A stretch of 64,000 nt of DNA. Origin: Pyramidobacter piscolens (GTDB lineage Bacteria > Synergistota > Synergistia > Synergistales > Dethiosulfovibrionaceae). The notes below the pieces were generated by a model, which saw only the letters and a program-made list of their open reading frames with translations, had not been told where the DNA came from and did no database searches. The position numbers were made by a program, and so were the translations under genes. Shown piece after piece: positions 15,329 through 22,835 of the stretch; position 1 is the stretch's first letter, and every line of letters starts with the position of its first letter. The stretch covers positions 35,140-99,139 of the forward strand of contig SFDM01000006.1 in assembly GCA_004558205.1 (NCBI GenBank), in the 5' to 3' direction.

Positions 15329-16819
15329 TCACGCGCGGAAAACCACGCAGTTGTTCTTGCCCGTCTCCTTCACGTGCTGAAGGGCCTTATTCGCGATCTC
15401 GAAGGCGTTGACGTAATCCATGTCCTGATCGACAATTGCGATGCCGATGCTGATCGACGCGGGAATGGTCTCGCCGCCCGAGGAAAAGCCGAGGCTGACG
15501 ATACGGCAGATCTCGTCGCCCTTTCTCTTGGGGATGTCGGCGTTTTTGACGTTGTGCATATAAATAGCAAACTGGTCGCCTTGGAGCCGCCCGATGATGT
15601 CGTCCTTTCGGAACACCGTCAGCAGCAGCTTGGCAATCAGGCGGATCGCCAGGTCGCCGATGCTGCGTCCCTGCTTTTCGTTCAGTTCCGTGAAATCGTC
15701 GATATCCAGGAGCATCAGGGCGTCGATTTCAGTCTCGCGGCGCTCCTGCATCCGCGTTTCGGCCCTTTCGGCAAAAGCGTCGAAGTTGAAGAGCTCCGTC
15801 ATGCTGTCAAGCTGCTGAAGCTTACCCACAACCTTTTTCTGGACGGTCCGCTTCCTCAGAATGACCGTATAGGTCATGCTGGCCACAAGAAGCCCTAGGA
15901 GCAGCAGCAGAGGGATCATGTACTTTCTGGCGATGCCCCTGATGGTAATGTCCTGTTCCACGTAGGACATGGCCTCGAGCATCATCACGTGACGCCGGGA
16001 TTCGTCGATGACCGCCATGGCCTTCTCCATGACGGAGTACAGGCTGGGGTCGTTGTTGAAAAAAGCGGTGCCGTAATCCCTCACGTCGGAGCCGTAAAGC
16101 TGCAGCTTCAAGTTGTCGTACTTGGAGATGATCTTGCACCAGGCGACGCACAGAGCGTCGTCATAGCCGTAATCGGCTTCTCCCGCGACCACGGCCCTGA
16201 CGGCGTCCTTGCTCGCCGGATATTCCCTGACTTCGCCGCGCACCCACAGAGGGTGATCCTCGCCCCGGACTCCGGCGTAGGCTTTCATGTTCAGCGCCGC
16301 GTCGGTCTGTCCCTTGCGCATGTAGAGGACTTTATTGACGCTGAAACAGGGATGGGCGGCAAAACGCACGTCCTTCAAACGGACCTTGTAGATGTCCTCA
16401 GCGGCCATCAAAAGGTCCAGGGACCTCTTTTCCGCGCGCCAGGCCAGTTCCTGCTGAGAGTCTACGACTGAATAATCGAAGCGGAGCCCCGTCAGCCTGG
16501 AGATCTCGTCAAAAAAGCTGATCCCCAGCCCGCGAAGCACGCCCTGAGAGTCATAATAGGCTATCGGCGCTTTATCCGCCGCAAAAATGACCTTCAGCAG
16601 CGGGCTCTTTTCAACGTATGCCCTTTCCACTTCCGACAGGTTCAGAATGGAGCGCTCAACCTCCGCGGCCGGCGTTCTCATCCCCGACGCGGAAAAGGCG
16701 CCGTAGGCGACGTCCAGCGTGTCCTGCCACTCGCCCGCACTCCTATCTCTCATATAATAGCCCACCGCCGCGACGCAGACCAGCGTGAGCGACAACAGAA
16801 ACGTCCTGGCGAACCTCAT
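15329..16819 (-). CDS. Membrane GGDEF-domain protein with periplasmic solute-binding sensor
   Basis: 496 residues. N-terminal membrane segment (about 7-24); a periplasmic family-3 solute-binding domain (about 70-290, with KVIFAADKAPIAYYDSQGVLRGLGISFFDEI typical of amino-acid binders, split here by function only); a second membrane segment (about 303-322); then a GGDEF domain (about 335-496). The active-site loop reads QGDQF (413-417) where GGDEF is required, so diguanylate cyclase activity is doubtful. The inhibitory c-di-GMP site RxxD (RKDD, 404-407) is intact at the correct five-residue distance. It may therefore act as a c-di-GMP receptor, or as a weak cyclase, gated by a periplasmic ligand. 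Its ATG lies four bases after the M20 stop, in the same operon. Confidence 0.87.
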   Translation of the reverse strand: MRFARTFLLSLTLVCVAAVGYYMRDRSAGEWQDTLDVAYGAFSASGMRTPAAEVERSILNLSEVERAYVEKSPLLKVIFAADKAPIAYYDSQGVLRGLGISFFDEISRLTGLRFDYSVVDSQQELAWRAEKRSLDLLMAAEDIYKVRLKDVRFAAHPCFSVNKVLYMRKGQTDAALNMKAYAGVRGEDHPLWVRGEVREYPASKDAVRAVVAGEADYGYDDALCVAWCKIISKYDNLKLQLYGSDVRDYGTAFFNNDPSLYSVMEKAMAVIDESRRHVMMLEAMSYVEQDITIRGIARKYMIPLLLLLGLLVASMTYTVILRKRTVQKKVVGKLQQLDSMTELFNFDAFAERAETRMQERRETEIDALMLLDIDDFTELNEKQGRSIGDLAIRLIAKLLLTVFRKDDIIGRLQGDQFAIYMHNVKNADIPKRKGDEICRIVSLGFSSGGETIPASISIGIAIVDQDMDYVNAFEIANKALQHVKETGKNNCVVFRA

Positions 16820-16823
16820 TCTT

Positions 16824-17996
16824 CTATGCCTTTTTGCCGAATTCCAGAGCGATGCCGCTCATCAGCCGAAGGCCCACCTCCAGGATCTCGTCGTCCACGA
16901 TAAAGCTGGGGTTATGCTGCGGCGCGGGCGTGCCCATGCCCACCACGAAGAAGGTACCGGGCACCTTGTCGGCGAAGAAGCTGAAATCCTCAGACCCCAT
17001 GTTGATGGGCTGCTCTTCCAATCGGCCGCCAAGCCCGGCTTCCTTCAGGATGTCAAGGCAGCGCGCCGTCACCTTTTCGTCGTTGGACAGCACGGGAATC
17101 AGTTTGTCGTACTTCAGCTCCACAGTGCAGCGGTGAGCCGCCGCCACGCCGTTCATGATGCGCGTGAAGCGCTCTTCCATGGAATCGCGAACATCCTTGC
17201 GCGTGGTGCGGACGGTGCCGTTGATGTAGACGCTCTCGGGAATCACGTTGGGCGCTTCTCCGCCCTTCATGCAGCCGATGGACACCACCGCGGCCACCTG
17301 CGGGTCGATCTCGCGGCTGACGATGGTCTGAAGGGCCGTGATCATTTCCGCCGTGGCGATGGTGGGATCCAGAGCGGTGTGCGGCGACGAGCCGTGGCCG
17401 CCCTGGCCGTGAACCGTGGCGTTCCACATGTCGGCGGAGGCCATCGTGACGCCCGAACGCCAGCCGATAACGCCCTTGGGCAGAGGCGCCATGACGTGCT
17501 GGCCCACGACGGCGTCCACGCCTTCGAGGGCGCCTTCCTCTTCCATGAAGCGCGCGCCGGAGACGTATCCCGACTCTTCGGCAGGCTGGAACAGGAAGCG
17601 GATCTTGCCGTGGATCTCATCTTTATGCGCCGCCAGAAGCCCCGCTGCAGCCGTCAGCATGGCCGTGTGAGCGTCGTGGCCGCAGGCGTGCATCACTCCG
17701 GGAACTTGGGACTTCCATTCGCGCTCCACCTTTTCCTGCACGGGCAGGGCGTCCATGTCGGCGCGCAGGGCCAGGCAGGGGCCGGGATGGGCGCCCTCGA
17801 GCTCGGCCACCACGCCGCTTTCGACGCCATGACAGCCCACTTTCAGGATTTTCACGCCGATCCTCTGAAGCTCCGCCACGACGCGTTTCGTGGTTTTGAC
17901 CTCTTTCCACGAGAGTTCAGGCTGCATATGAAGGTCATGGCGCATTTTTACGGCAAATTCAGCGGCTTGTGCAAATTCCTTATCGGTGATCACCAA
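16824..17996 (-). CDS. M20 family amidohydrolase
   Basis: 390 residues, cytoplasmic M20D-type hydrolase of N-acyl amino acids or related amides. Metal-site motifs: LRADMDALPVQE near residue 85, MHACGHDAHTAM near 105, FQPAEESGYVSGA near 140, HGSSPH near 200 and NMGSEDFSFFADKVPG near 340. The start is a TTG at 17996, nine bases after GGAGG; the sequence begins (M)VITDKEFAQ. It begins one base after the aldolase stop and ends four bases before the GGDEF start, so it is the middle gene of a tightly coupled operon. Close in sequence to the M20 gene at 22836-24008, hence a paralogue. Confidence 0.88.
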   Translation of the reverse strand: MVITDKEFAQAAEFAVKMRHDLHMQPELSWKEVKTTKRVVAELQRIGVKILKVGCHGVESGVVAELEGAHPGPCLALRADMDALPVQEKVEREWKSQVPGVMHACGHDAHTAMLTAAAGLLAAHKDEIHGKIRFLFQPAEESGYVSGARFMEEEGALEGVDAVVGQHVMAPLPKGVIGWRSGVTMASADMWNATVHGQGGHGSSPHTALDPTIATAEMITALQTIVSREIDPQVAAVVSIGCMKGGEAPNVIPESVYINGTVRTTRKDVRDSMEERFTRIMNGVAAAHRCTVELKYDKLIPVLSNDEKVTARCLDILKEAGLGGRLEEQPINMGSEDFSFFADKVPGTFFVVGMGTPAPQHNPSFIVDDEILEVGLRLMSGIALEFGKKA

Positions 17997-17997
17997 T

Positions 17998-18786
17998 TCA
18001 AATCTCCTCCGATTCTTCCTTAAATCTTTTCACGATCGCTTTATAAGCGTCGATGTAGATCAGCGCGTCGATTGAGTAGGCCACGCCGTCGTATCCCATT
18101 TCAGCCAGAGCGCGGGCGCGGCGCGCATCCCCCGCAAAGATCAGCGATATCTTCCTCGCGGCTTTGCAGGCGCGCAGCACTCTCGCAACGGCTTCCACCA
18201 TCTCGGGATCGTCGAACTTCCCAGGCTTGCCCATGGCGATGGACAGGTCGTAAGGCCCCAGGAATATGCCGTCCACGCCGTCGGCCGCCGCGATCTCCTC
18301 GATATGCTCCAGGCAGCCCATGGTCTCGCACTGGGGGATCAAAAGAGTCTCCCTGTTGCAGGTGACCATGTACTCCTCCATGCCGCGGGCGGCGAAGGGC
18401 GCGTGGTTCCACAAGGCGTCGCGGGTTGGGCAGAAGCCTCTCGCGCCCAGGGGGCTGAACTTCGCCCACTCCACCAGCTTCTTCACCTGCTCCAAGGTCT
18501 CCACGCAAGGCACGATCAGTCCCTGGGCCCCGGCGTCCAGCGCGTGAAGCACGGCGCTGCGGCAGATCTCGTGAATCCTCACGAAGGGCGTCAGCCCCGC
18601 AAGCTCCGCCGCGCGGATATAGCCCACTTCCCCTTCGATTCCCACGGGGCCGTGCTCCGTGTCTATAATCACGTAGTCCAGCCCGGCGGCTCCCAGGCAC
18701 TCCACGGCCGCGGAACTGCTCAGCCCCAGAAAGGTCCCCAGCGCCTTGGCGCCGCGTTCTATTTTGCGTTTAGTCTCGTTCATCAT
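17998..18786 (-). CDS. HpcH/HpaI family aldolase
   Basis: 262 residues. Class II (metal-dependent) aldolase family that cleaves or forms 2-oxo-3-deoxy acids to give pyruvate and an aldehyde. Motifs: LGLSSSAAVECLGAAGLDYVIIDTEHGP (metal and substrate region, split across residues 20-47), FVRIHEICRSAVLHALDAGAQGLIVPCVE, the SPLGARGFCPTRDA loop with the pyruvate-binding arginine, LIPQCET with the metal-ligand glutamate, and DGIFLGPYDLSIAMG. First gene of the operon with the M20 hydrolase and the GGDEF protein. The aldehyde partner is not predictable. The pairing with an amidohydrolase hints at catabolism of an acylated oxo-acid, but this is speculative. Confidence 0.88.
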   Translation of the reverse strand: MMNETKRKIERGAKALGTFLGLSSSAAVECLGAAGLDYVIIDTEHGPVGIEGEVGYIRAAELAGLTPFVRIHEICRSAVLHALDAGAQGLIVPCVETLEQVKKLVEWAKFSPLGARGFCPTRDALWNHAPFAARGMEEYMVTCNRETLLIPQCETMGCLEHIEEIAAADGVDGIFLGPYDLSIAMGKPGKFDDPEMVEAVARVLRACKAARKISLIFAGDARRARALAEMGYDGVAYSIDALIYIDAYKAIVKRFKEESEEI

Positions 18787-18915
18787 CGCTCCCAGCTCCT
18801 CCCGGAAAACAAAAAGATCGCGAGCAGCGCCGTAAAGAAGACGTTCCTCGCCTCTTTGGACAATTTCATCTATTCTAACCTATTTTTCAAAAAAGAGGAG
18901 CATGAAAAGAGAAAT

Positions 18916-18946
18916 TGCCCGTGAAAAATTGAAATTTTTCACGGGC
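18916..18946. terminator. Hairpin at the left edge of repeat R3
   Basis: GCCCGTGAAAAATT with ATTTTTCACGGGC around GAA, a near-perfect 14-bp stem. No gene is apparent between 18787 and 19409; the stretch holds this hairpin, two repeat copies and a parS site. It may be part of the repeat rather than a true terminator. Confidence 0.45.
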
Positions 18947-19112
18947 CGAAGGACCAGGTCAAAAGATTTCAGCGCCAAGAGACGCAAGGAACAAAGGGCG
19001 CAAAGGGAAAGCGAAAATCTGGACAAAAAAACAATCATCAAATTTTACAAACAACAAGCCTTTACCCTCCTTTGCGAATCTTCACGCTCTTTTCTTCCAT
19101 ATTTACGATGAA
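18937..19112. repeat. Dispersed inverted-repeat element, copy R3
   Basis: Left arm AGGTCAAAAGATTTCAGCGCC followed by AAGGGCGCAAAGGG-type sequence; AT-rich centre; right arm CCTCCTTTGCGAATCTTCACGCTCTTTT. Same family as R1 with a more degenerate right arm. Confidence 0.65.
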
Positions 19113-19188
19113 ATTTTTTTTTGATTTTAGCCTTGATTTTACATAATAAAAGAGCCTTCGCGGAATTTTTTTCGAAAGGCTCCTCAAA

Positions 19189-19204
19189 TGTTCCACGTGG
19201 AACA
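19189..19204. promoter_or_regulatory. parS site 1 (ParB-binding palindrome)
   Basis: Perfect 16-bp palindrome TGTTCCACGTGGAACA, matching the broadly conserved bacterial chromosomal parS consensus (TGTTNCACGTGNAACA). Intergenic; one of three identical copies within 9 kb. Confidence 0.85.
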
Positions 19205-19213
19205 TTTCACACT

Positions 19214-19345
19214 TGTGGGTTCTTCAGGTCAAAAACTTTTAACGCAAAGGCTTGCAAAAGAAAAACGTTAAAAAACTTTTTTTCTTGTTGAAGTGTTCCA
19301 GTATTTGCGTTGAAAATCTTTTGACTTTTGTTTTGACGTGGGCAC
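19214..19345. repeat. Dispersed inverted-repeat element, copy R4
   Basis: Left arm CAGGTCAAAAACTTTTAACG followed by CAAAGG; right arm TTTGCGTTGAAAATCTTTTGAC. Short centre. Begins about 10 bases after parS site 1. Confidence 0.65.
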
Positions 19346-19409
19346 GACGGCGCCATAGGAGCCGCTTCGTCTGTGGTATCATCAAGAAAAATCGCAGGGA
19401 GGGAATAGG

Positions 19410-19990
19410 ACGGCCGGAAAACTTCTGGAATTGCCCATAGGGATCCAGGATTTTGAAAAGCTGAGACGGGGCAACAAACTTTATGTGGACAAAACGGAAA
19501 AACTGTTGAAGTTGACCCAAAAGGTGGATCATGTTTTCCTGTCCCGCCCGAGGCGCTTCGGCAAATCGCTGACGCTCTCCACTCTGGAGGCCATGTACTC
19601 GGGCGACAGGGCCCTTTTCAACGGACTCTACTTCGGCGAATGGCTGAAAAACCACGAATTCAAACCGGCTCCCGTGCTCAGCATTGACATGGGCGGCATA
19701 ATCACCGAATCCCCTGAAACGCTGAAAATTTCACTGCGCCGCAGGTCGAGATCAATTGCCGATGGGCAATCAGTGCAGACCTCTTCTACCGAGCCGGGAG
19801 ACATTCTTCTGGACATTCTGGAAAAGCTTTCTGAGCCGGGGGTTCTCCTCATCGACGAATACGACAAGCCGATTCTGGACAGCCTGAGCGAGCCGCAGCG
19901 CAGGGAATCTTTGCGAAGCTTCCTGCAGATTTTTTATTCCGTGGTCAAGAGCAGCGACCGCTACCTCGTGGAACGTTTTTTGCGCTTGGG
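19410..19990 (+). pseudogene. AAA-ATPase-like / PD-(D/E)XK family protein, truncated and start-less
   Basis: The frame encodes the N-terminal AAA-ATPase-like domain (PF09820-type): LPIGIQDFEKLRRGNKLYVDKT, a P-loop-region RPRRFGKSLTLSTLEAMYSG and a Walker B-like VLLIDEYDKPI near residue 150. Full members have about 500 residues and a C-terminal PD-(D/E)XK nuclease-like domain. Here homology stops near 19990, where a repeat copy (R5) enters the frame, and the rest is missing. The position expected for the start, six bases after GGGAGGG (19397-19403), reads ACG (19410) followed by GCC GGA AAA, so the original ATG seems to have mutated. A TTG at 19431 could open the frame. A dead relative of an abundant gene family in Synergistota and Bacteroidota. 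Confidence 0.7.
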
Positions 19991-20045
19991 ATCTTCGGCC
20001 TTCAGGCCAAAAGCTTTGAACGCCAAGGGGCGCAAAGGATTTTCA
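19991..20045. repeat. Dispersed repeat, half-copy R5 inside a broken gene
   Basis: ATCTTCGGCCTTCAGGCCAA followed by AAGCTTTGAACGCC and GGGGCGCAAAGGAT: a single arm of the family. It marks the point where the AAA-ATPase-like gene loses its homology. Confidence 0.55.
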
Positions 20046-20053
20046 CCGCGAAT

Positions 20054-20648
20054 CTATGGCCGCCGGATCGTTTCCGCCGCCAGCAGCGCCGAGGCGGCGC
20101 GGAGAGCTTCGATTTTGTTCGACGCGCCGAGTTTCCGGTAGGCGTTCTGGTGGTGTTTTTTCACGGTGTCTTCCTTGATGCCGAGCTTTTCGGCGACGGT
20201 TTTGCGCGTCCTGCCCAGAGCGGTGCGGCGGAGCACTTCTCTCTCGCCCTCCGAAAGCGGCGCGCCCTCGGAGGGGTTCGGGGGGAGGTGACGGCGGGGT
20301 ATTTCCAGCAGGCGTCGACGATTCGCCCGATGAAGCGATCGTCCCGCGGGAGCGGCTTCGAGGAGCGGCGGCAGGGCTTCTGTTTTTTCCACAAAGGGCA
20401 GGATGACACCGTCGGCGAGAGCGGTTGAGCAGGGTTCCAGGGCGGCGCAGAGTTTTTCCCAGAAGAGGCTTTCGTCGCCGCAGGTCAGAGCCGCTATCCC
20501 CCCAGGCCAGGCCCGACTTCTTCAGCCAGGCCTGCACCGCGGTGGTCTTGCCGTAACCGGCGCCGGCCGCGACGACGAACAGGGGGCAGTCCGCGGTTCT
20601 GTCGAGCAGCTTCTCCACGCGCGGCCGTTCATAGATGTTTTTCCGCAT
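20054..20648 (-). pseudogene. LuxR/MalT-type transcription regulator, decayed
   Basis: From ATG 20648 (preceded by GGGGGAGGGG) the frame encodes MRKNIYERPRVEKLL, then a P-loop FVVAAGAGYGKTTAVQAWLKKSG as in MalT-like STAND regulators. It soon turns to arginine-rich nonsense. In another frame (20392-20054) a complete LuxR helix-turn-helix is readable: LSEGEREVLRRTALGRTRKTVAEKL and the IKEDTVKKHHQNAYRKLGAS recognition part. The whole is about 600 bases, where the family needs about 2500, so most of the sensor region is deleted and at least one frameshift separates the two ends. Confidence 0.75.
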
Positions 20649-20706
20649 TCCCCTCCCCCTCTCTGTCAATAGAATCGCCTCCGCGCCGCTGGCCTGAGAC
20701 TCGGCT

Positions 20707-21246
20707 TTAATCGGGGAAAACGGGAAGCTTTTCCAGATAGATAATCCCTTCGCCGCTGTGGCCGCCCTCTTCAAGGAGAGGCGCGGCTTTCGCGGCGATC
20801 TCGCAGCCCGTCTTCGCGAGGATGGACTCCACGGCGTGGATCGAACCGCCCGTGGAGACCACGTCGTCGATGACCGCCACTTTTTTGTGATAGATCTTCA
20901 CCACGTCGGAGCTGTCCATGACCAGGTGCTGCTCCGCGGTGGTGGTGATGGAACGGACGTCGGCCACGATGGGATTTTCCATGTAAGACTTGACGGTCTT
21001 TCTGATCACGATATAGTCGAGGCCAAGCCGGCGGGCCATGGCGTGGGTCAGGGGAATGGCCTTGGCCTCGGGGCATACCAGATAATCGATTCCGGCGGGA
21101 AGGCGCTTGCACAATTCCTCGGCGCAGGCCTCCACAAGCTGGGTGTCGCCCAGCATCACGAATGAGGCGATGCGAAGGTGTTCGCCCACACGGCGCAAGG
21201 GCAGCCGGCGGACCACTCCCGCCACATGCAGTTCATAGCTTTCCAT
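20707..21246 (-). CDS. Purine phosphoribosyltransferase (Apt-like)
   Basis: 179 residues. Transfers a phosphoribosyl group from PRPP to a purine base. The PRPP-binding motif is VAVIDDVVSTGGSIHAVE near residue 123; upstream are DYLVCPEAKAIPLTHAMA and IVIRKTVKSYM, which fit the adenine phosphoribosyltransferase group more than the hypoxanthine type. It starts 18 bases after the NCS2-type permease gene on the same transcript, a pairing typical of purine base uptake and salvage. The exact base (adenine, xanthine) is not fixed by sequence alone. Confidence 0.85.
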   Translation of the reverse strand: MESYELHVAGVVRRLPLRRVGEHLRIASFVMLGDTQLVEACAEELCKRLPAGIDYLVCPEAKAIPLTHAMARRLGLDYIVIRKTVKSYMENPIVADVRSITTTAEQHLVMDSSDVVKIYHKKVAVIDDVVSTGGSIHAVESILAKTGCEIAAKAAPLLEEGGHSGEGIIYLEKLPVFPD

Positions 21247-21264
21247 AGCTCCAAGCTCCTTTTT

Positions 21265-22380
21265 TTACAGTTTGAAAACCAGACGGAACGCCACGCCGGC
21301 AAGCAGGCCCACAAAGGGGTTCCAGCGGGCGGAGGCGAAGATCGTCGCGCCCACCACCATGCCCCAGGGGCCGAAACCTAAACCGTTCAGCGCCTCGGCG
21401 GGAACGCTGGCAAGGGCGCCGGCAGTGTTGTTGATGAATGTCACGAAAACGCCGAGCACCAGCAGGAAGCCGGCGATGGACGAACGGTGCACATAGCGGC
21501 CGATGGTGGGCAGCAGCTTGAAGATCAGCAGCGCCGCCATGATGGCCATCATCATCACCGAAGAGCGGACGGGGTTGGGGGCCGTCGCCGTGCCGGAGAT
21601 GATGGATTCCACGGGCGAACCGCCGAACAGCGTCGAAGCGATGTCGGCAAGGCTCGAGTAGATCGCCAGATGGTCCACGTTGGCGTCCACCTTGGCGATG
21701 GAGCCGGTGATCTTGCCGAAGGAGATGTTGGCGCCGATGTTGATGCAGGCCATGGCGAGAGCGCCCGAGAGGACGCGGGGGTTCTTCCAGAAGCGCCACT
21801 CGATGTTTCCAAAGCTGAACTTCTCGTTAGTGACATCGATGCCCATCTTGTCGATGTCCATCTTCTTCACCCGGAGCAGATAGTTGTAGAGGAGCGTCGC
21901 GGCGGCCACGGAAACGATGATCGTCCACGCCAGGTCTCGCGTCACGACCCAGACGCCCAGCGCCACGATCACCGACAGGGTTCCCGAATAGCGCTCGGAG
22001 TTGAGCAGGTCGATGGACACGTTGGCCAGCATGAGCCCGACGCCGGCCATCATGGAGTTGACCACCACCGGCCCGATCAGGGCCACGATCTTCTCGTTGA
22101 GGCCCATCAAAGAGGGAATCAGCAGAAAGACCGCTCCCCAGAAGACCATGCTCAGCCGTTCGCGGATGTCGCGCCCCATGTTGCCCGCCAGGGCGATGGT
22201 CTCGGCCTGAAAGGAAATGGTCGCCACGGAGTTGAAATAGAGAGAGCCGCCGATGCCGACGACAAACGCGAGCGCCGTCGGAAGCGCCGCAAAACCGTAC
22301 ATAAGGGCCAGCAGCCCCTGAGGGATGCCGTTGACGACGACGGCCAAGGCCGCCAAAAGATCTGTAAACATATAAACCAT
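21265..22380 (-). CDS. NCS2-like nucleobase permease
   Basis: About 371 residues with some ten to twelve hydrophobic segments. The pattern (GIGGSLYFNSVATISFQAETIALAGN near residue 45; GPVVVNSMMAGVGLMLANVSIDLL; an SGTATAPNPVRSSVMMMAIMAALL segment near 285) resembles the shorter xanthine/uracil-permease-like proteins of the NCS2 superfamily. The frame opens at 22395, but the GGAG lies inside that extension. ATG 22380 (4 bases from GGAG) or ATG 22371 (13 bases) are the realistic starts. The downstream phosphoribosyltransferase supports a purine substrate. Promoter at 22423-22451. Confidence 0.75.
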   Translation of the reverse strand: MVYMFTDLLAALAVVVNGIPQGLLALMYGFAALPTALAFVVGIGGSLYFNSVATISFQAETIALAGNMGRDIRERLSMVFWGAVFLLIPSLMGLNEKIVALIGPVVVNSMMAGVGLMLANVSIDLLNSERYSGTLSVIVALGVWVVTRDLAWTIIVSVAAATLLYNYLLRVKKMDIDKMGIDVTNEKFSFGNIEWRFWKNPRVLSGALAMACINIGANISFGKITGSIAKVDANVDHLAIYSSLADIASTLFGGSPVESIISGTATAPNPVRSSVMMMAIMAALLIFKLLPTIGRYVHRSSIAGFLLVLGVFVTFINNTAGALASVPAEALNGLGFGPWGMVVGATIFASARWNPFVGLLAGVAFRLVFKL

Positions 22381-22422
22381 CACGCTCCAAATCAAGAATG
22401 TGCCGCAAAAAAAGACCTGTAC

Positions 22423-22451
22423 TTTTTAGACCAGAATGGCTGAAATGTCAA
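22423..22451 (-). promoter_or_regulatory. Sigma-70 promoter of the permease-phosphoribosyltransferase operon
   Basis: On the minus strand a perfect TTGACA (22446-22451), 17 bases, TAAAAA (22423-22428). I see no purine-riboswitch core in the 40-base leader. Confidence 0.7.
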
Positions 22452-22467
22452 GACCTTGACAGAAAAA

Positions 22468-22502
22468 ATCCGCCCAAAGTCAAGTCTCAGCTTTGGGCGG
22501 AT
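22468..22502 (-). terminator. Terminator of the transporter-M20 operon
   Basis: A perfect 12-bp stem (22468-22479 with 22491-22502) with an 11-base loop. On the minus strand a T run follows; A/T runs occur on both sides. No gene is apparent between 22381 and 22835; that stretch holds this terminator, the permease promoter, parS site 2 and repeat R6. Confidence 0.8.
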
Positions 22503-22530
22503 CAAAAAAAAGAAATCCCGCACTCCAAAA

Positions 22531-22546
22531 TGTTCCACGTGGAACA
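22531..22546. promoter_or_regulatory. parS site 2 (ParB-binding palindrome)
   Basis: Perfect 16-bp TGTTCCACGTGGAACA with AAAA/TTTT flanks, intergenic, identical to sites 1 and 3. Confidence 0.85.
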
Positions 22547-22604
22547 TTTTCAGTTCTAAATCTGGAGTACCGGCGCCGCTGACGTGAGCGGCGGTTCTGC
22601 GGCA

Positions 22605-22807
22605 TTAGAGTCAAAAGGTTGAATCGCAAAGCTTCGCAAAGGAAAACCTTAAAGATTTTTAGAACCGTAGAATCCAGCAAAATCTACAAAATGTTATTAT
22701 ATTGGTACGTTTTCAGTTATTGATTCAGGTTTTGTTTTTCCTTTGCGGCTTTTGCGCCCTTTCTCTTCATCCATTGCGTCGAAAATCTTTTGACCTTGGT
22801 CTTCGTG
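22605..22807. repeat. Dispersed inverted-repeat element, copy R6
   Basis: Left arm GAGTCAAAAGGTTGAATCGC then AAAGCTTCGCAAAGGAAAAC; right arm TTTTCCTTTGCGGC then TTTGCGCCC and GTCGAAAATCTTTTGACC. Begins about 60 bases after parS site 2. Confidence 0.7.
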
Positions 22808-22835
22808 ACACCGGGAGGGCTTCAGAGCGCTGGGG

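Noticed and set aside
22381..22450. Purine riboswitch before the nucleobase permease.
   Set aside because: The leader after the promoter is about 40 bases, too short for the aptamer, and no conserved core is seen.
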